DNA of 43,984 nucleotides from an uncultured Desulfobacteraceae bacterium (GCA_913041495.1 CAJWHT010000022.1:1-43984), one strand, 5' to 3'. Positions 9,610 through 18,338 are shown, counted from the first letter of the stretch. Numbers and translations are program-made. The notes: generated from the letters alone by a model not told the origin.

Positions 9610-10206
9610 ATGGATTCAATCTTGAAGCGTCATCTGAATAATCGCCTGAAAAACATTTTGCAAACCCGGCGGCTGACCCTGAGGCCGCTGAGAATGGCGG
9701 ATCTGGATAATATGGTGGCCAACATCATGTCCGATCCGGATGTGATGCACTGGCTCCCCCATTCGGATGCCACTAAAACCCCCGAAGGCCAGCGGGCCGT
9801 GGCCCGGGGATTTCTGGAAGATTTTATAAGCCCATGGGAGATGGAAGGCTACGGCATCTGGGCCATCTGCCTGAAAGGGCGTGGCTCCAAGGCATCCGGC
9901 ACATTCATCGGATACTGCGGGTTTCTTCCCGGGCAACTGGAAGGGGAGGGGCCCGAGCTGGCCTATGCCGTTGGGCAGGCCTATTGGGGAAAAGGGCTGG
10001 TAACCGAAGCGGCCAGGGCCTGCCTGGCCTGGCTGTTTGCCCGGAGTGATATCGACCGGGTCTATGCGGTTACGGATCGTGATAACTACGGATCCCAGCG
10101 GGTGATGGAAAAGATCGGCATGCGCCATACGAAAGGTGTGGATCTCTACGATTCCGTGGCCAAAGGCGTTGGACTGCTGCCCTTTTTTACGGTTTCCAGG
10201 CCGTAA
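9610..10206 (+). CDS. GNAT family N-acetyltransferase (RimJ/RimL type)
   Basis: A 198-residue acetyltransferase of the GNAT superfamily. TRRLTLRPLRMADLD near the N-terminus is the typical RimJ-like opening. The acetyl-CoA binding region reads VGQAYWGKGLVTEA, and NYGSQRVMEKIGM is the usual C-terminal motif. Such proteins acetylate ribosomal or other protein N-termini, or small molecules, so the substrate is not known. The ATG at 9610 is chosen because GGAAAG stands seven bases upstream. A longer GTG start at 9514 would add 32 unconserved-looking residues. The gene is divergent from the hemC operon and convergent with the YbaK-like gene. Confidence 0.88.
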   Translation: MDSILKRHLNNRLKNILQTRRLTLRPLRMADLDNMVANIMSDPDVMHWLPHSDATKTPEGQRAVARGFLEDFISPWEMEGYGIWAICLKGRGSKASGTFIGYCGFLPGQLEGEGPELAYAVGQAYWGKGLVTEAARACLAWLFARSDIDRVYAVTDRDNYGSQRVMEKIGMRHTKGVDLYDSVAKGVGLLPFFTVSRP

Positions 10207-10275
10207 AGCTGGCAAACGATCAAACGTATCGCCCGCCTGCCGTTTCTGTGCAGTGCATCACCCGTAAAAAAAAAA

Positions 10276-10758
10276 TTATCCGGCAAGATCCAGCCAGGTT
10301 CCCCCGGTGAGCGGATCAAGATCTGCCGGTGTCAGGGGAAATACGGCAAAGGGGGTGCCGGCGGCAGCCCAGATCCGGTCATGGGATTTCAGATCCTTGT
10401 CAATAAAGGTTTTTATGGGGGAGGCATGGCCCACAGGAGGGATGCCGCCGATGGCAAACCCGGTGTGATGCCTTACGAAATCCGCTTCCGCGCTTCCTAA
10501 GATTATCCCTGTGGCCGCCTTTATTTTTTTAAGGTCCACCCGGTTGGTGCCGGAGGCAATGACCAGCACCGGCGTGTCTGTGGCCTTGTCCTTGAAAATG
10601 AGGGATTTGGCGATCTGGCTGACGGTGCAGCCGATGCTGTCCGCCGCTTCTTTGGCGGTTCTTGTGGACGATGATAGCTCCTTGACCTCAAAAGAAAATC
10701 CCTTTTCCTGTAAAAATTGCTGAACCTGGCCGGCGCTTTTTCTTAATTCGGATGCCAA
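10276..10758 (-). CDS. YbaK/EbsC-family aminoacyl-tRNA deacylase
   Basis: A 160-residue single-domain protein of the YbaK/ProX editing family, which hydrolyses mischarged aminoacyl-tRNA such as Cys- or Ala-tRNA(Pro). Seen in sequence are STRTAKEAADSIGC, IAKSLIFKDK with the conserved lysine, LVIASGTNRVDLKKI, and GFAIGGIPPVGH, all characteristic of the family. Length is normal for a free-standing editing domain. The start codon is TTG, well supported by AGGAGG six bases upstream. It is divergent from the GntR gene across about 110 bases that hold a shared palindrome. Confidence 0.92.
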   Translation of the reverse strand: MASELRKSAGQVQQFLQEKGFSFEVKELSSSTRTAKEAADSIGCTVSQIAKSLIFKDKATDTPVLVIASGTNRVDLKKIKAATGIILGSAEADFVRHHTGFAIGGIPPVGHASPIKTFIDKDLKSHDRIWAAAGTPFAVFPLTPADLDPLTGGTWLDLAG

Positions 10759-10775
10759 ACGGAACCTCCTGTGGG

Positions 10776-10825
10776 TTTACATATATAATCTATTATCTAT
10801 AATAGATTGCACCTTGTCATGTCAA
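10776..10825. promoter_or_regulatory. Divergent ybaK-like/gntR promoters with an overlapping 22-bp operator
   Basis: A near-perfect palindrome lies at 10787-10808: AATCTATTAT, two bases, ATAATAGATT. The plus-strand pair TTTACA (10776-10781) and TATAAT (10798-10803), spacing 16, would serve gntR. The minus-strand pair TTGACA (10825-10820) and TATAGA (10801-10796), spacing 18, would serve the ybaK-like gene. The palindrome covers both -10 boxes, as expected for autoregulation by the adjacent GntR protein. That binding is inference. Confidence 0.55.
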
Positions 10826-10868
10826 TCCGGCTTTTATATTATGGGCGCAAAAGAAGAGAGGATGGAAT

Positions 10869-11525
10869 ATGCGTGCTGAAAGATCAGGGGTCAGCCAGTC
10901 CATTGCCCGGGGGCTGCGCAGGGAGATCATCACAGGAAAACGGGCACCGGGGGCGCCGTTGCGCCAGGATCAGATTGCGGCGGAATACCGGGCCAGCCAT
11001 GTACCGGTGCGCGAGGCGCTGCAGGCCCTTCAGTCCGAGGGGCTGGTGCTTTACCTGCCCCGGAAAGGGGCATCGGTGGCGCCCATCAGCAGGGCGGATA
11101 TCCTGGATGTCATTGACATGCGCACCGAACTGGAGGGCCTGGCGTTCCGGCGGGCCCTGGAAAACGGCGAGGCAGAGGCGTTTGACAGGGATGGGGCAGG
11201 CGCACAGATTACGGCGTCCGAAAACAGCGATGATCCGGATATCTGGGTGGCGGCCAACTGGGCGTTTCACCGCCTGCTGTATGCCGCCTGCCAAAGACCC
11301 CGGCTGATCCAGGCCATCGAAGAACTCTGGCTGCCCAGCGAACGGTACCTGCGGATGGTGTGGGAACGCCTGGACTGGCAGATGCGGTCCCAGACCGAAC
11401 ATAAGGAGTTGCTGGCGCTTGCTGCAAATAATGATATAGAGGGGGCCGTCCGGCTGCTGAAACACCATATCCGGTCAGCGGGACAAGGACTTTTGGCGTT
11501 GCTGACGGATTTACAAACCCATTGA
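10869..11525 (+). CDS. GntR family transcriptional regulator, FadR/FCD type
   Basis: A 218-residue regulator. Residues about 8-72 form the GntR winged helix, including LRREIITGKRAPG, VPVREALQALQSEGLV and PRKGASVAPIS. Residues about 80-210 are an all-helical FCD ligand domain: DMRTELEGLAFRRA is the start, NWAFHRLLYAAC carries the family His, and HKELLALAANND and LLKHHIRSAG hold the later metal-ligand histidines. Such regulators usually sense a carboxylate. GAGAGG precedes the ATG. The gene runs directly into the M20 peptidase gene, its likeliest target along with itself. Confidence 0.93.
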   Translation: MRAERSGVSQSIARGLRREIITGKRAPGAPLRQDQIAAEYRASHVPVREALQALQSEGLVLYLPRKGASVAPISRADILDVIDMRTELEGLAFRRALENGEAEAFDRDGAGAQITASENSDDPDIWVAANWAFHRLLYAACQRPRLIQAIEELWLPSERYLRMVWERLDWQMRSQTEHKELLALAANNDIEGAVRLLKHHIRSAGQGLLALLTDLQTH

Positions 11526-11536
11526 AAGGGGGCGGT

Positions 11537-12949
11537 TTGAACACAGAGGCGATAGAAAAAATTATAGAAGATATTTGGGAAACCTCCGCCATTCCGGCGT
11601 TGAAAGACTATGTGGCCATCCCGGCCAAATCCCCGGGCTTTGATCCGGACTGGGAAGCCAACGGGTATCTCATGAAGGCATTGGAACTGGCCGCGGACTG
11701 GTGCCGCGGACAGAAGCTGGAAAATGCGGATATCCGGATTGTGTGCACACCGGGAAAATCACCGGTGCTCCTGGTGGAAGTCGGTGCCACGGGAAAAGAC
11801 AGCGCAGGGGATGAGGGAGCGACCACCCTGTTTTACGGCCATCTGGACAAGCAGCCCGAATCCGAGGGGTGGGATGCCGGCAAGGGGCCGTGGATCCCGG
11901 TGATAGAGGACGGAAAACTTTATGGCCGTGGCAGTGCCGATGACGGCTATGCCGTTTTCTCCGCCGTATCCGCCATCAAGGCCCTTCAGATGGAGGGGCT
12001 TTCCCACGGCAGATGCGTCATCCTCATCGAAACCTGTGAAGAAAGCGGCAGTTTCGACCTGGGCCATTACCTGGAAAGCCTCGCTGATGTCATCGGCAAG
12101 CCCGGCCTGGTGGTCTGCCTGGATTCAGGCACCAATGACTACGAACGGTTGTGGCTGACGGTTTCCCTGAGGGGCCTTGTGGCAGGCACCCTCCGTGTAG
12201 ATATGCTCACCCGGGGCGTTCATTCCGGCGGCTCGGGCAGGGCAGCTTCCAGTTTCAGGGTCATGCGGCAACTGCTGGACCGCATTGAGGATGCCGGCAC
12301 CGGTGAGTTCCTGCTGCCGGAGTATCATGCCCGGATTCCTTCGGACCGGCTGGCCCAGATCCGGGAGACCGCGGCCCTGGCCGGGGACAGCATCATCGGA
12401 TCCATTCCCCTGGTGACGGGAGCCAGGCCTTTGGCCGATACGGCTGAAGAACTTCTGGTCAACAGTTCCTGGAAACCGGTGTTGTCCTATATCGGCGCGG
12501 ACGGTTTCCCGTCCACTGCCACGGCAGGCAATGTGCTGCGGCCGTTCACTTCACTTAAACTTTCGGTCCGGACACCGCCAACTGTGGATGCGGAAAAGGC
12601 TGCGGCTGCGCTGAAGTCCGTGCTTGAAGCAGAGCCGCCCTACGGGGCAAAGGTCAGCTTTGACGACATTGAGGCGGCCCGGGGCTGGAACATGCCCGAT
12701 ATGGGGGATGCCCTGTTTAATCGGGTGGTTGATACCGCGGAAAAATGTTACGGACATAAACCGGCCTATGTGGTTCAGGGGGGCACCATCCCGTTGATGG
12801 ACATGTTGTCCCGGCGGCTTCCTTCGGCCAAGTTTCTCATTACCGGTGTGCTGGGGCCCAACGCCAATGCCCACGGTCCCAATGAGTTTTTGCATCTGCC
12901 CTATGTGAAACGGCTGACGGCGGCTGTGGCAAGAATCATAGCTGTTTAG
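11537..12949 (+). CDS. M20 family metallopeptidase (dipeptidase-like)
   Basis: A 470-residue zinc peptidase of the M20/carnosinase-like type. The first metal ligand is in YGHLDKQPE, the bridging Asp in GRGSADDGYA, the catalytic Glu pair in ETCEESGS, a further ligand in CLDSGTND, and the last His in NAHGPNEFL. A dimerisation (lid) domain lies between about residues 210 and 360. It should hydrolyse a dipeptide or N-acyl amino acid in the cytoplasm, since no signal peptide is seen. The start chosen is TTG 11537, with a purine-rich GGGGG just upstream. TTG 11522, overlapping the gntR stop, is possible but has no ribosome site. It forms a pair with the GntR gene. Confidence 0.92.
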   Translation: MNTEAIEKIIEDIWETSAIPALKDYVAIPAKSPGFDPDWEANGYLMKALELAADWCRGQKLENADIRIVCTPGKSPVLLVEVGATGKDSAGDEGATTLFYGHLDKQPESEGWDAGKGPWIPVIEDGKLYGRGSADDGYAVFSAVSAIKALQMEGLSHGRCVILIETCEESGSFDLGHYLESLADVIGKPGLVVCLDSGTNDYERLWLTVSLRGLVAGTLRVDMLTRGVHSGGSGRAASSFRVMRQLLDRIEDAGTGEFLLPEYHARIPSDRLAQIRETAALAGDSIIGSIPLVTGARPLADTAEELLVNSSWKPVLSYIGADGFPSTATAGNVLRPFTSLKLSVRTPPTVDAEKAAAALKSVLEAEPPYGAKVSFDDIEAARGWNMPDMGDALFNRVVDTAEKCYGHKPAYVVQGGTIPLMDMLSRRLPSAKFLITGVLGPNANAHGPNEFLHLPYVKRLTAAVARIIAV

Positions 12950-13827
12950 CAGGTACCGCAATTCAAGTTGGCGAGAAAATCCGCAACAACTGATTTGACC
13001 TCCGCCCGATGTGTAAAGATGGCGACATGCTCCCCTTTTTCCGCTTTATACAATCGGGCGTTGGGGATCTCCTCCGCCAGTTTTCTGCCATGTCCATTGA
13101 AAGGAACCTGGGGATCGTGGCTGCCGTGGATGATGAGGGACGGCACAGAGATTTTATCCAATGTATACCTGTGGGCCTGGGTGATCTTGATGTCATTTAC
13201 GGTGCCGGGAAGGCGCAGGTGCATATCCTCCATCAGTCCCACGGACAGTTCTTTAAAGAGTGCCATGGTTTCTTTATCCCCGGTGGTCCGGGATAAAATA
13301 TCGGGAAAAGAAACTGATTTTTTCAACGTACCTTCAATATCTCTGTCAATTTTTCTACGCATCAGTTTGATGATAAAAGGTATGCGTGCCAGGAATTTCA
13401 GAACAGTGAAACTGAAGGGGATGGGCGTGTCATTGATACCTCCTGTTGTGGAGCACAGGACCAATCCATTGCAGCGGTCACTGTGCCTTAGGGCAAAATG
13501 AATGGCAGAATATCCCCCTCCGGAAATAGCAAACACAATGATCCGTTTGATGTTAAGGGTATCAAGGAGAGCGGCAATGAGATCTGCTTGATCTTCCGGC
13601 GCCTCTCTTCCTTTTAAGGGGGTATTCAGGTATCCGGGTCTGGATATGGAGATATATCTGTAGCCCGCAGGTCCTATGGTTCTGCCCAGAATATCAGACT
13701 GGTCATATCCCCCCATGGCCCCATGGATGGCCAGGATGACTCTATTCGGATCATCACCGGTATCTCTTTGTAAGTATTCAATGGGCCCCAGCGGGGTCTC
13801 TGCAATTCTCGGTTCAATTGTGGACAT
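12946..13827 (-). CDS. Alpha/beta hydrolase
   Basis: A 293-residue alpha/beta-hydrolase fold protein. The strand-turn motif is LAIHGAMGG, the nucleophile elbow is FAISGGGYSA (Ser), the acid is in IIHGSHDPQVP, and the catalytic His is in KGEHVAIFTH. All catalytic positions are present. The substrate is unknown. ATG 13827 is chosen because AGGAG lies about ten bases upstream, whereas GTG 13836 has it only one base away. It begins 5 bases after the TetR stop, and its 3' end overlaps the convergent M20 gene by 4 bases. Co-transcription with TetR suggests it handles the ligand or belongs to the regulated response. Confidence 0.88.
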   Translation of the reverse strand: MSTIEPRIAETPLGPIEYLQRDTGDDPNRVILAIHGAMGGYDQSDILGRTIGPAGYRYISISRPGYLNTPLKGREAPEDQADLIAALLDTLNIKRIIVFAISGGGYSAIHFALRHSDRCNGLVLCSTTGGINDTPIPFSFTVLKFLARIPFIIKLMRRKIDRDIEGTLKKSVSFPDILSRTTGDKETMALFKELSVGLMEDMHLRLPGTVNDIKITQAHRYTLDKISVPSLIIHGSHDPQVPFNGHGRKLAEEIPNARLYKAEKGEHVAIFTHRAEVKSVVADFLANLNCGTC

Positions 13828-13832
13828 GTGAT

Positions 13833-14447
13833 TCACGCTCCTTTGTTATCGAAGAACATATGGTAAATGGGGGTAATGTCGGGGCTTTGTGCAGAATCGC
13901 CGTACATAGCCTGGTGGATTGCAAGCCCGTTCACGGTATTCCAGAAGAAGAAAGCAAGATCGTCTGCGTTTCCCTCCCGTATGGTTCCCTGTTGCTGGCC
14001 GCTGGCAATGATGCCGGCGATGAGTTCGTAGGGTTTTCTCCGGTTGGCCTGAATGAGTTTTTTGGCCGGTTCCGGAATATTGTCGGAGGCGGCCGCTTGG
14101 AATACCAACACATGATAAAGACAGGCATGCGGATTTGACCGGATGATCTTTACCAGTTCATCCATGGCATATTTTATCTTTTCATGAGGTTCAAGGGTCA
14201 TGGAATCCAGAAACCTGCAGGCATTGATGATCCGGTTCAGTGCCACTTCGACCAGAGTAATGAATATGTCTTCCTTTGAAGGAAAGTAGTGATAGACCAG
14301 GCCGTTGGACATTTTTGTTTTCCGGGCCACATCACTGATTTTGGTGCCGGAAAGACCGTTGCGGACAAACAATTCCAATGCACCTGCAAGGATGCGTTCC
14401 CTGCGTTCCTGCTTGATTTTTCGGTTGGTTTCAGCGCTTCTGGGCAT
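13833..14447 (-). CDS. TetR/AcrR family transcriptional regulator
   Basis: A 204-residue regulator. The N-terminal helix-turn-helix domain (about 12-60) reads RRERILAGALELFVRNG, then GTKISDVARKTKMSNGLVYHYFPSKEDIF, a typical TetR signature. The remaining helices form the ligand and dimer domain, with no assignable ligand. ATG 14447 has CAGGAG seven bases upstream; an earlier in-frame ATG at 14513 would lie inside the operator. The gene precedes the alpha/beta hydrolase in the same operon, and a palindrome 50 bases upstream of its start fits autorepression. Confidence 0.92.
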   Translation of the reverse strand: MPRSAETNRKIKQERRERILAGALELFVRNGLSGTKISDVARKTKMSNGLVYHYFPSKEDIFITLVEVALNRIINACRFLDSMTLEPHEKIKYAMDELVKIIRSNPHACLYHVLVFQAAASDNIPEPAKKLIQANRRKPYELIAGIIASGQQQGTIREGNADDLAFFFWNTVNGLAIHQAMYGDSAQSPDITPIYHMFFDNKGA

Positions 14448-14496
14448 GAGGTTACTCCTGTGTAGTTGAGTGGAACGGGATATTTGACTACCATTG

Positions 14497-14514
14497 ATTG
14501 AATGATTATTCAAT
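14497..14514. promoter_or_regulatory. Palindromic operator upstream of tetR
   Basis: ATTGAAT, four bases, ATTCAAT forms a perfect 18-bp inverted repeat. The TGAAT-N4-ATTCA arrangement is common for TetR-family operators. Its position just upstream of the regulator gene suggests autoregulation. Confidence 0.5.
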
Positions 14515-14553
14515 AGAAAAAAGATGGGAATGTCAGATATTTTGTACAGGCAT

Positions 14554-14585
14554 AAAAAAAAGCGCCCCCTTAGGGAAGGGGGCGC
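14554..14585 (-). terminator. Rho-independent terminator of the lctBCD-like operon
   Basis: A perfect 10-bp GC-rich stem (GCGCCCCCTT / AAGGGGGCGC) with a four-base loop at 14562-14585. On the minus strand it is followed by a T-rich tract (complement of the A run at 14554-14561). It lies about 75 bases past the dehydrogenase stop codon. Confidence 0.85.
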
Positions 14586-14660
14586 CGGGGGCAGTCACAC
14601 CGGGGGGAGGTCAGGCTGTTTTTCGGCGCGGTGTCACTGGTATGTGTGGGGCTGGCTGCG

Positions 14661-16058
14661 TTAGGCGCAGACCTTGCCCGGGTTCAATATCCGTTTGGGG
14701 TCAAAGGCCAGTTTGATGGCGGCCAAAAGATTCATGCCGGAATCCCCCAGGGATTCTGCCAGGAAGGGCTTTTTGGCGTAGCCGATCCCGTGTTCGCCGG
14801 ATACGGCACCGCCCAATTCCCTGGCCTTGGTGTACATCCGGTCAAATACGGCGGATAACTTTTCCGTGAATGCCGTTTTGTCCATGGCATCCTTGAGCAC
14901 GTATAGGTGGAGGTTGCCGTCGCCGGCGTGGCCGAAGCCCATGATTCTCACGTCAAACTCTTCTTTCAGGGTGTCGGCGAATTTCACGAACTCCGCAATT
15001 TTGTTCCGGGGAACCACCACGTCACATTCATCCATGTCCGTGGTGGAGGCCTTGATGGCTTCAAGGAAGGCGCCCCTGGCTTTCCAGATGGCTTCCTTGC
15101 GTTCCTGGGTGTCGGCGATCAGGACATCTTCAGCCCCTGCATCCAGACAGATGCGGGCCACGTTTTCATAGATGTTTTCAATCTCTTCCTTGGAGTTGCC
15201 GTCAAAGTTGAGCAGGAGGTAGGCGTCGGCTGAGGAATCCGGAAACTGCATGCCCAGGAATTCTTCGGAGGCCAGGATGACATCCCTTTCCATGAACTCG
15301 ATGGCGGTGGGGATGGCCTTGGATTTGATGATTCGGGGCACGGTTTCGATGGCGGCAAAAAGATCCGGAAAGGGAATCAGCAGGCTGATGGCGGTTTTCG
15401 GCAGGGGCAGCAGGCGGAGTACGGCCTTGGTAACTATCCCCAGGGTTCCTTCGGAGCCCACAATGAGGTCCTTTACCGAATAGCCCGAGGAGTTTTTCAC
15501 CACCTTGCCGCCGAACTCCATGACTTCACCGTTGGGCAGCACCACTTCCAGGCTGCGGACGTAGTCCCGGGTCACCCCGTACTTCACGGCCCGCATGCCG
15601 CCGGCATTGGTGTTGATGTTGCCGCCGATGGAGGCGCTTTTTTCCCCGGGGTCCGGGGGATAGAAGAGGTCGCGTTCCTCCACGTACTTGGATATTTCCA
15701 TGAGCATCACACCGGGCTGGACCGTGAGGGTCAGGTTTTCCTCATCCAGTTCCAGGATCTGGTTCATGTTGTTCAGGTCGATCATAATTCCTCCGAAGAG
15801 TGCCACAGATCCTCCCACGAGGCCTGTTCCCTGGCCCCGCGGCGTTACCGGGATGTTGTTCTCAAATGCATATGTCATAATCTGCGACACTTCTTCGGTG
15901 GAATTGGCTTTGACGAGCACTTCAGGGAAATGTTCTTCGCCGGAGAGTTCGTCATGGCTGTAATCTTCGCTGATGGCACCCTCATAAAGGACCCGGTCAT
16001 CGGACACAATGGATTTGAGCATATTGATGTCTTCCGGGGTAATTGTCTTGTAAGTCAT
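14661..16058 (-). CDS. lctD: FAD-linked D-lactate dehydrogenase-like oxidase (LctD/GlcD type)
   Basis: A 465-residue flavoprotein of the GlcD/D-2-hydroxyacid dehydrogenase family. The PCMH-type FAD domain (about 40-215) contains [34 protein letters not shown] and [16 protein letters not shown]. The C-terminal FAD-oxidase domain contains [10 protein letters not shown] and [14 protein letters not shown]. Genes etfB and etfA precede it in the same order as lctB-lctC-lctD of Acetobacterium woodii, where the complex oxidises lactate to pyruvate with NAD+ and reduced ferredoxin. Lactate is therefore the likely substrate, but glycolate or another 2-hydroxyacid cannot be excluded. A strong AGGAGG site precedes the start. 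Confidence 0.88.
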   Translation of the reverse strand: MTYKTITPEDINMLKSIVSDDRVLYEGAISEDYSHDELSGEEHFPEVLVKANSTEEVSQIMTYAFENNIPVTPRGQGTGLVGGSVALFGGIMIDLNNMNQILELDEENLTLTVQPGVMLMEISKYVEERDLFYPPDPGEKSASIGGNINTNAGGMRAVKYGVTRDYVRSLEVVLPNGEVMEFGGKVVKNSSGYSVKDLIVGSEGTLGIVTKAVLRLLPLPKTAISLLIPFPDLFAAIETVPRIIKSKAIPTAIEFMERDVILASEEFLGMQFPDSSADAYLLLNFDGNSKEEIENIYENVARICLDAGAEDVLIADTQERKEAIWKARGAFLEAIKASTTDMDECDVVVPRNKIAEFVKFADTLKEEFDVRIMGFGHAGDGNLHLYVLKDAMDKTAFTEKLSAVFDRMYTKARELGGAVSGEHGIGYAKKPFLAESLGDSGMNLLAAIKLAFDPKRILNPGKVCA

Positions 16059-16075
16059 TTGAGTTCCTCCTTTAA

Positions 16076-17287
16076 TTAGGCCGTAAGGTCTGCGGTGCAG
16101 ACGTTTTTTTCTGTGGCTTCGAGTTTTTCGATCAGGTCCGGCAGGATGTCGTAAAGATCACCCCGGATGCCGATGTGGGCGATGTCGAAGATGGATGCGG
16201 ACGGATCATTGTCAATGGCCATGATCAGGTCCGAGTTGTTCATGCCGGCCGCAAACTGCACTGAACCGGACACCCCGCAGGTGATGATGAGCTTGGGCTT
16301 GACGGTTCTGCCGGACAGCCCGATCTGGGTCTTGGGCTCGGCCCAGCCCGCCTCGATAAGCGGGCGTGTGGCCGCCACCCGGCCGCCCAGAAGGTCTGCC
16401 AGGCGCCGGACCATGGCCATGTCCTTTTCCTGTTTGACGCCGCGGCCGGCCACGACGATGACTTCGGCATCCTCGATGCTTTCGGAAATTTGCTTTTCCG
16501 CCACCTCAAGCACCCGGATGCGGGACTCCAGCATTTTTTCCTCCACATCACAAACCGTTACCACACCGGTGGGGTCAACGCAGACCGGGGCGGAGAAGAT
16601 CTTGTACCGCACCGTGGCGAACTGGGGCCGGTGGGCCGGGGTCTGGATATGGGCCATAATGTTGCCGCCGAAGGCCGGGCGGATCTGGTCGAGATCGGTA
16701 TTTTCCTGGACATCCAGGATGGTGCAGTCCGCGGTAAGGCCGGTTCTGAACCGGGCCGCAGCTCTTGGGGCCAGGGAGCGGCCGATGGTGGTGCCGCCCA
16801 CCAGGACGATGCTGGGTTTGTGGCGGTTGATGAAATCTTCCATCACTGCGGTGTAGGGTTCGATCCTAAAATGCGTCAGGGCCTCATGGTCGTAAACGAA
16901 GATTTCATCCACCCCGTAGGCCAGCAGTTCGTCCGCCTTTTTCGTTATGCCGGACCCCATGAAGACTCCGTAAACCGGGTGGTCGATTTTGGCAGCCATC
17001 TCCCGGGCCTTGCCGATAAGCTCGTGGGTAACCGGATGGATGTTTCCATTGTCATGGTCCACGTATACGGCAATGCCCTTCCACAGGGATTTATCCACAA
17101 CGACAATTTCGTCTTCCTCAAATTCAAATACCCCTTCCGGTCCTTTTTTTACGCAAAGCTTGCACATCTTGCAGGCGGCGTTGGTGACCAGGGCGTCCCC
17201 TTCCCATTCCAGGGCGTTGAAGGGGCAGACCTCCAGCAGGTCCTCCCGGGATGTGATTTTATTCTGATGAATGATGATATTGGCCAT
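16076..17287 (-). CDS. lctC: Electron transfer flavoprotein alpha subunit with N-terminal ferredoxin-like segment
   Basis: A 403-residue EtfA, longer than the usual 310-330 because of about 70 extra N-terminal residues. This segment holds Cys21 (VCPFNAL) and CKMCKLC (Cys39, 42, 45), which is enough for one [4Fe-4S] cluster. The rest is typical EtfA, with the C-terminal FAD domain showing [21 protein letters not shown] and [17 protein letters not shown]. The same architecture occurs in LctC of electron-confurcating lactate dehydrogenases. The subunit would pass electrons between the dehydrogenase, the bifurcating FAD and ferredoxin. It starts 9 bases after etfB, with TAGGAGG upstream. Confidence 0.93.
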   Translation of the reverse strand: MANIIIHQNKITSREDLLEVCPFNALEWEGDALVTNAACKMCKLCVKKGPEGVFEFEEDEIVVVDKSLWKGIAVYVDHDNGNIHPVTHELIGKAREMAAKIDHPVYGVFMGSGITKKADELLAYGVDEIFVYDHEALTHFRIEPYTAVMEDFINRHKPSIVLVGGTTIGRSLAPRAAARFRTGLTADCTILDVQENTDLDQIRPAFGGNIMAHIQTPAHRPQFATVRYKIFSAPVCVDPTGVVTVCDVEEKMLESRIRVLEVAEKQISESIEDAEVIVVAGRGVKQEKDMAMVRRLADLLGGRVAATRPLIEAGWAEPKTQIGLSGRTVKPKLIITCGVSGSVQFAAGMNNSDLIMAIDNDPSASIFDIAHIGIRGDLYDILPDLIEKLEATEKNVCTADLTA

Positions 17288-17296
17288 GCTGCCCTC

Positions 17297-18088
17297 CTAA
17301 ATGAATTTTTCCGCGACGAGTTTTTCGTGAATCCGGCCGGCAAGTTCAGGGCCTGTACCCTGCCAGGTTTCCTTTTCCCTGTCGGTTTCGGGGGGGAAGA
17401 TCCGCACCACCTGGGTGGGGGAGCCTTTGAGGCCGTAACGGGTTTCGTCCTGGTCCGTGAAATCCTTCATGGAGAGCACCGGCACTTCCCGGTCCCGGGT
17501 GGCCATCTTGAGGCGGAAGGAGGGCAGCCGCGGCTGGTGGATGCCCTTTTCAACGGTGATCAGGCAGGGGAAGGCCGCTTCAACGGTTTCCACTGCGTTG
17601 GGCAGGTCCATATCCACCACAATACCATCGGCTTTTACTTCGCGGATGCAGGTGACGTTGGCCACGTGGGGGATGTTCAGAAATTCCGCTATTTCCGGCC
17701 CCACCTGGGCGGTGTCCCCGTCCGTGGTCTGTTTACCACAGATGATCAGGTCCGGCAGCTCCTCCGCCGCAATGCCCTGGGAGAGGGTGTAGGCGGTGGA
17801 CAGCACATCCGCCCCTGCAAATTTACGGTCGCTGAGCAGTAAGCCCTTGTCGGCCCCCATCATATAGGCTTCCCGGATGACGTCTTCGGCCTGGGGCGGT
17901 CCCATGCTGACAACGGTAAGTTCTGTCTCCCGTTCTTCTTTGATTTTGAGAGCGGTTTCCAGGGCGTAAAGATCGTAGGGATTCATTTTGGACTCAATGC
18001 CGTCCCGCTTAAGGACACCGGTCTTTTCATCGACCTCCACTTTCGTGGTGCCCGGGACCTGTTTAATGCAGGTGGTGATGCGTATCAT
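17297..18088 (-). CDS. lctB: Electron transfer flavoprotein beta subunit (EtfB/LctB)
   Basis: A 263-residue EtfB opening with IRITTCIKQVPGTTKVEVD. The family motif appears as KMNPYDLYALETAL, and the segment CGKQTTDGDTAQVGPEIAE matches the region that in bifurcating Etf proteins binds the second FAD and NADH. It is the first gene of the etfB-etfA-dehydrogenase operon. ATG 18088 is chosen because GGAGG lies four bases upstream; an in-frame ATG at 18112 lacks a site. The operon is preceded by a TTGACA promoter overlapped by a putative operator. Confidence 0.94.
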   Translation of the reverse strand: MIRITTCIKQVPGTTKVEVDEKTGVLKRDGIESKMNPYDLYALETALKIKEERETELTVVSMGPPQAEDVIREAYMMGADKGLLLSDRKFAGADVLSTAYTLSQGIAAEELPDLIICGKQTTDGDTAQVGPEIAEFLNIPHVANVTCIREVKADGIVVDMDLPNAVETVEAAFPCLITVEKGIHQPRLPSFRLKMATRDREVPVLSMKDFTDQDETRYGLKGSPTQVVRIFPPETDREKETWQGTGPELAGRIHEKLVAEKFI

Positions 18089-18098
18089 TTTACCTCCG

Positions 18099-18327
18099 TG
18101 TGACCATACCAATGGGGGATGGCCAGGGTTGAAAGTTTTTAATTTGGCGCCATGATCCGGATTTTTGTTTTATGGTCATACCAATGAATCTCATTTAGTG
18201 TCAAGTGCAAAATGTTCATATTATCATTTAGATTGGGATGTTATGAATTGGTTTATGGCATGGGGTACCAATGAAATGCTTTGGCGGTAGGGTTATATTG
18301 GTGTTTTTTGAGATTGGTATGACCAAT
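18099..18327 (-). promoter_or_regulatory. Promoter and GntR-type operator array upstream of lctBCD-like operon
   Basis: Minus-strand TTGACA (18204-18199) and TATGAC (18180-18175) are 18 bases apart and make a plausible sigma70 promoter. A TGGT-CAT-ACCA dyad at 18171-18185 overlaps the -10 box. A second dyad, ATTGGT-ATG-ACCAAT, lies at 18313-18327, and a degenerate one at 18099-18113. More half-sites occur at 18247, 18267 and 18297. TGGT-N3-ACCA is the pattern used by FadR/LldR-type regulators, so control by a lactate-responsive repressor is inferred. No such gene is adjacent. Confidence 0.6.
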
Positions 18328-18338
18328 GATCTTTGATC

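Noticed and set aside
17149-17170. ACGCAAAGC string resembling a cyclic-di-GMP riboswitch core
   Set aside because: It lies inside the etfA coding sequence, on the antisense strand, and the other riboswitch elements are absent.
16490-17842. Long plus-strand open frame (450 codons) opposite etfA/etfB
   Set aside because: It is antisense to two clearly conserved flavoprotein genes with ribosome sites, has low-complexity Gly/His/Asp-rich composition typical of antisense frames in GC-rich DNA, and shows no domain.
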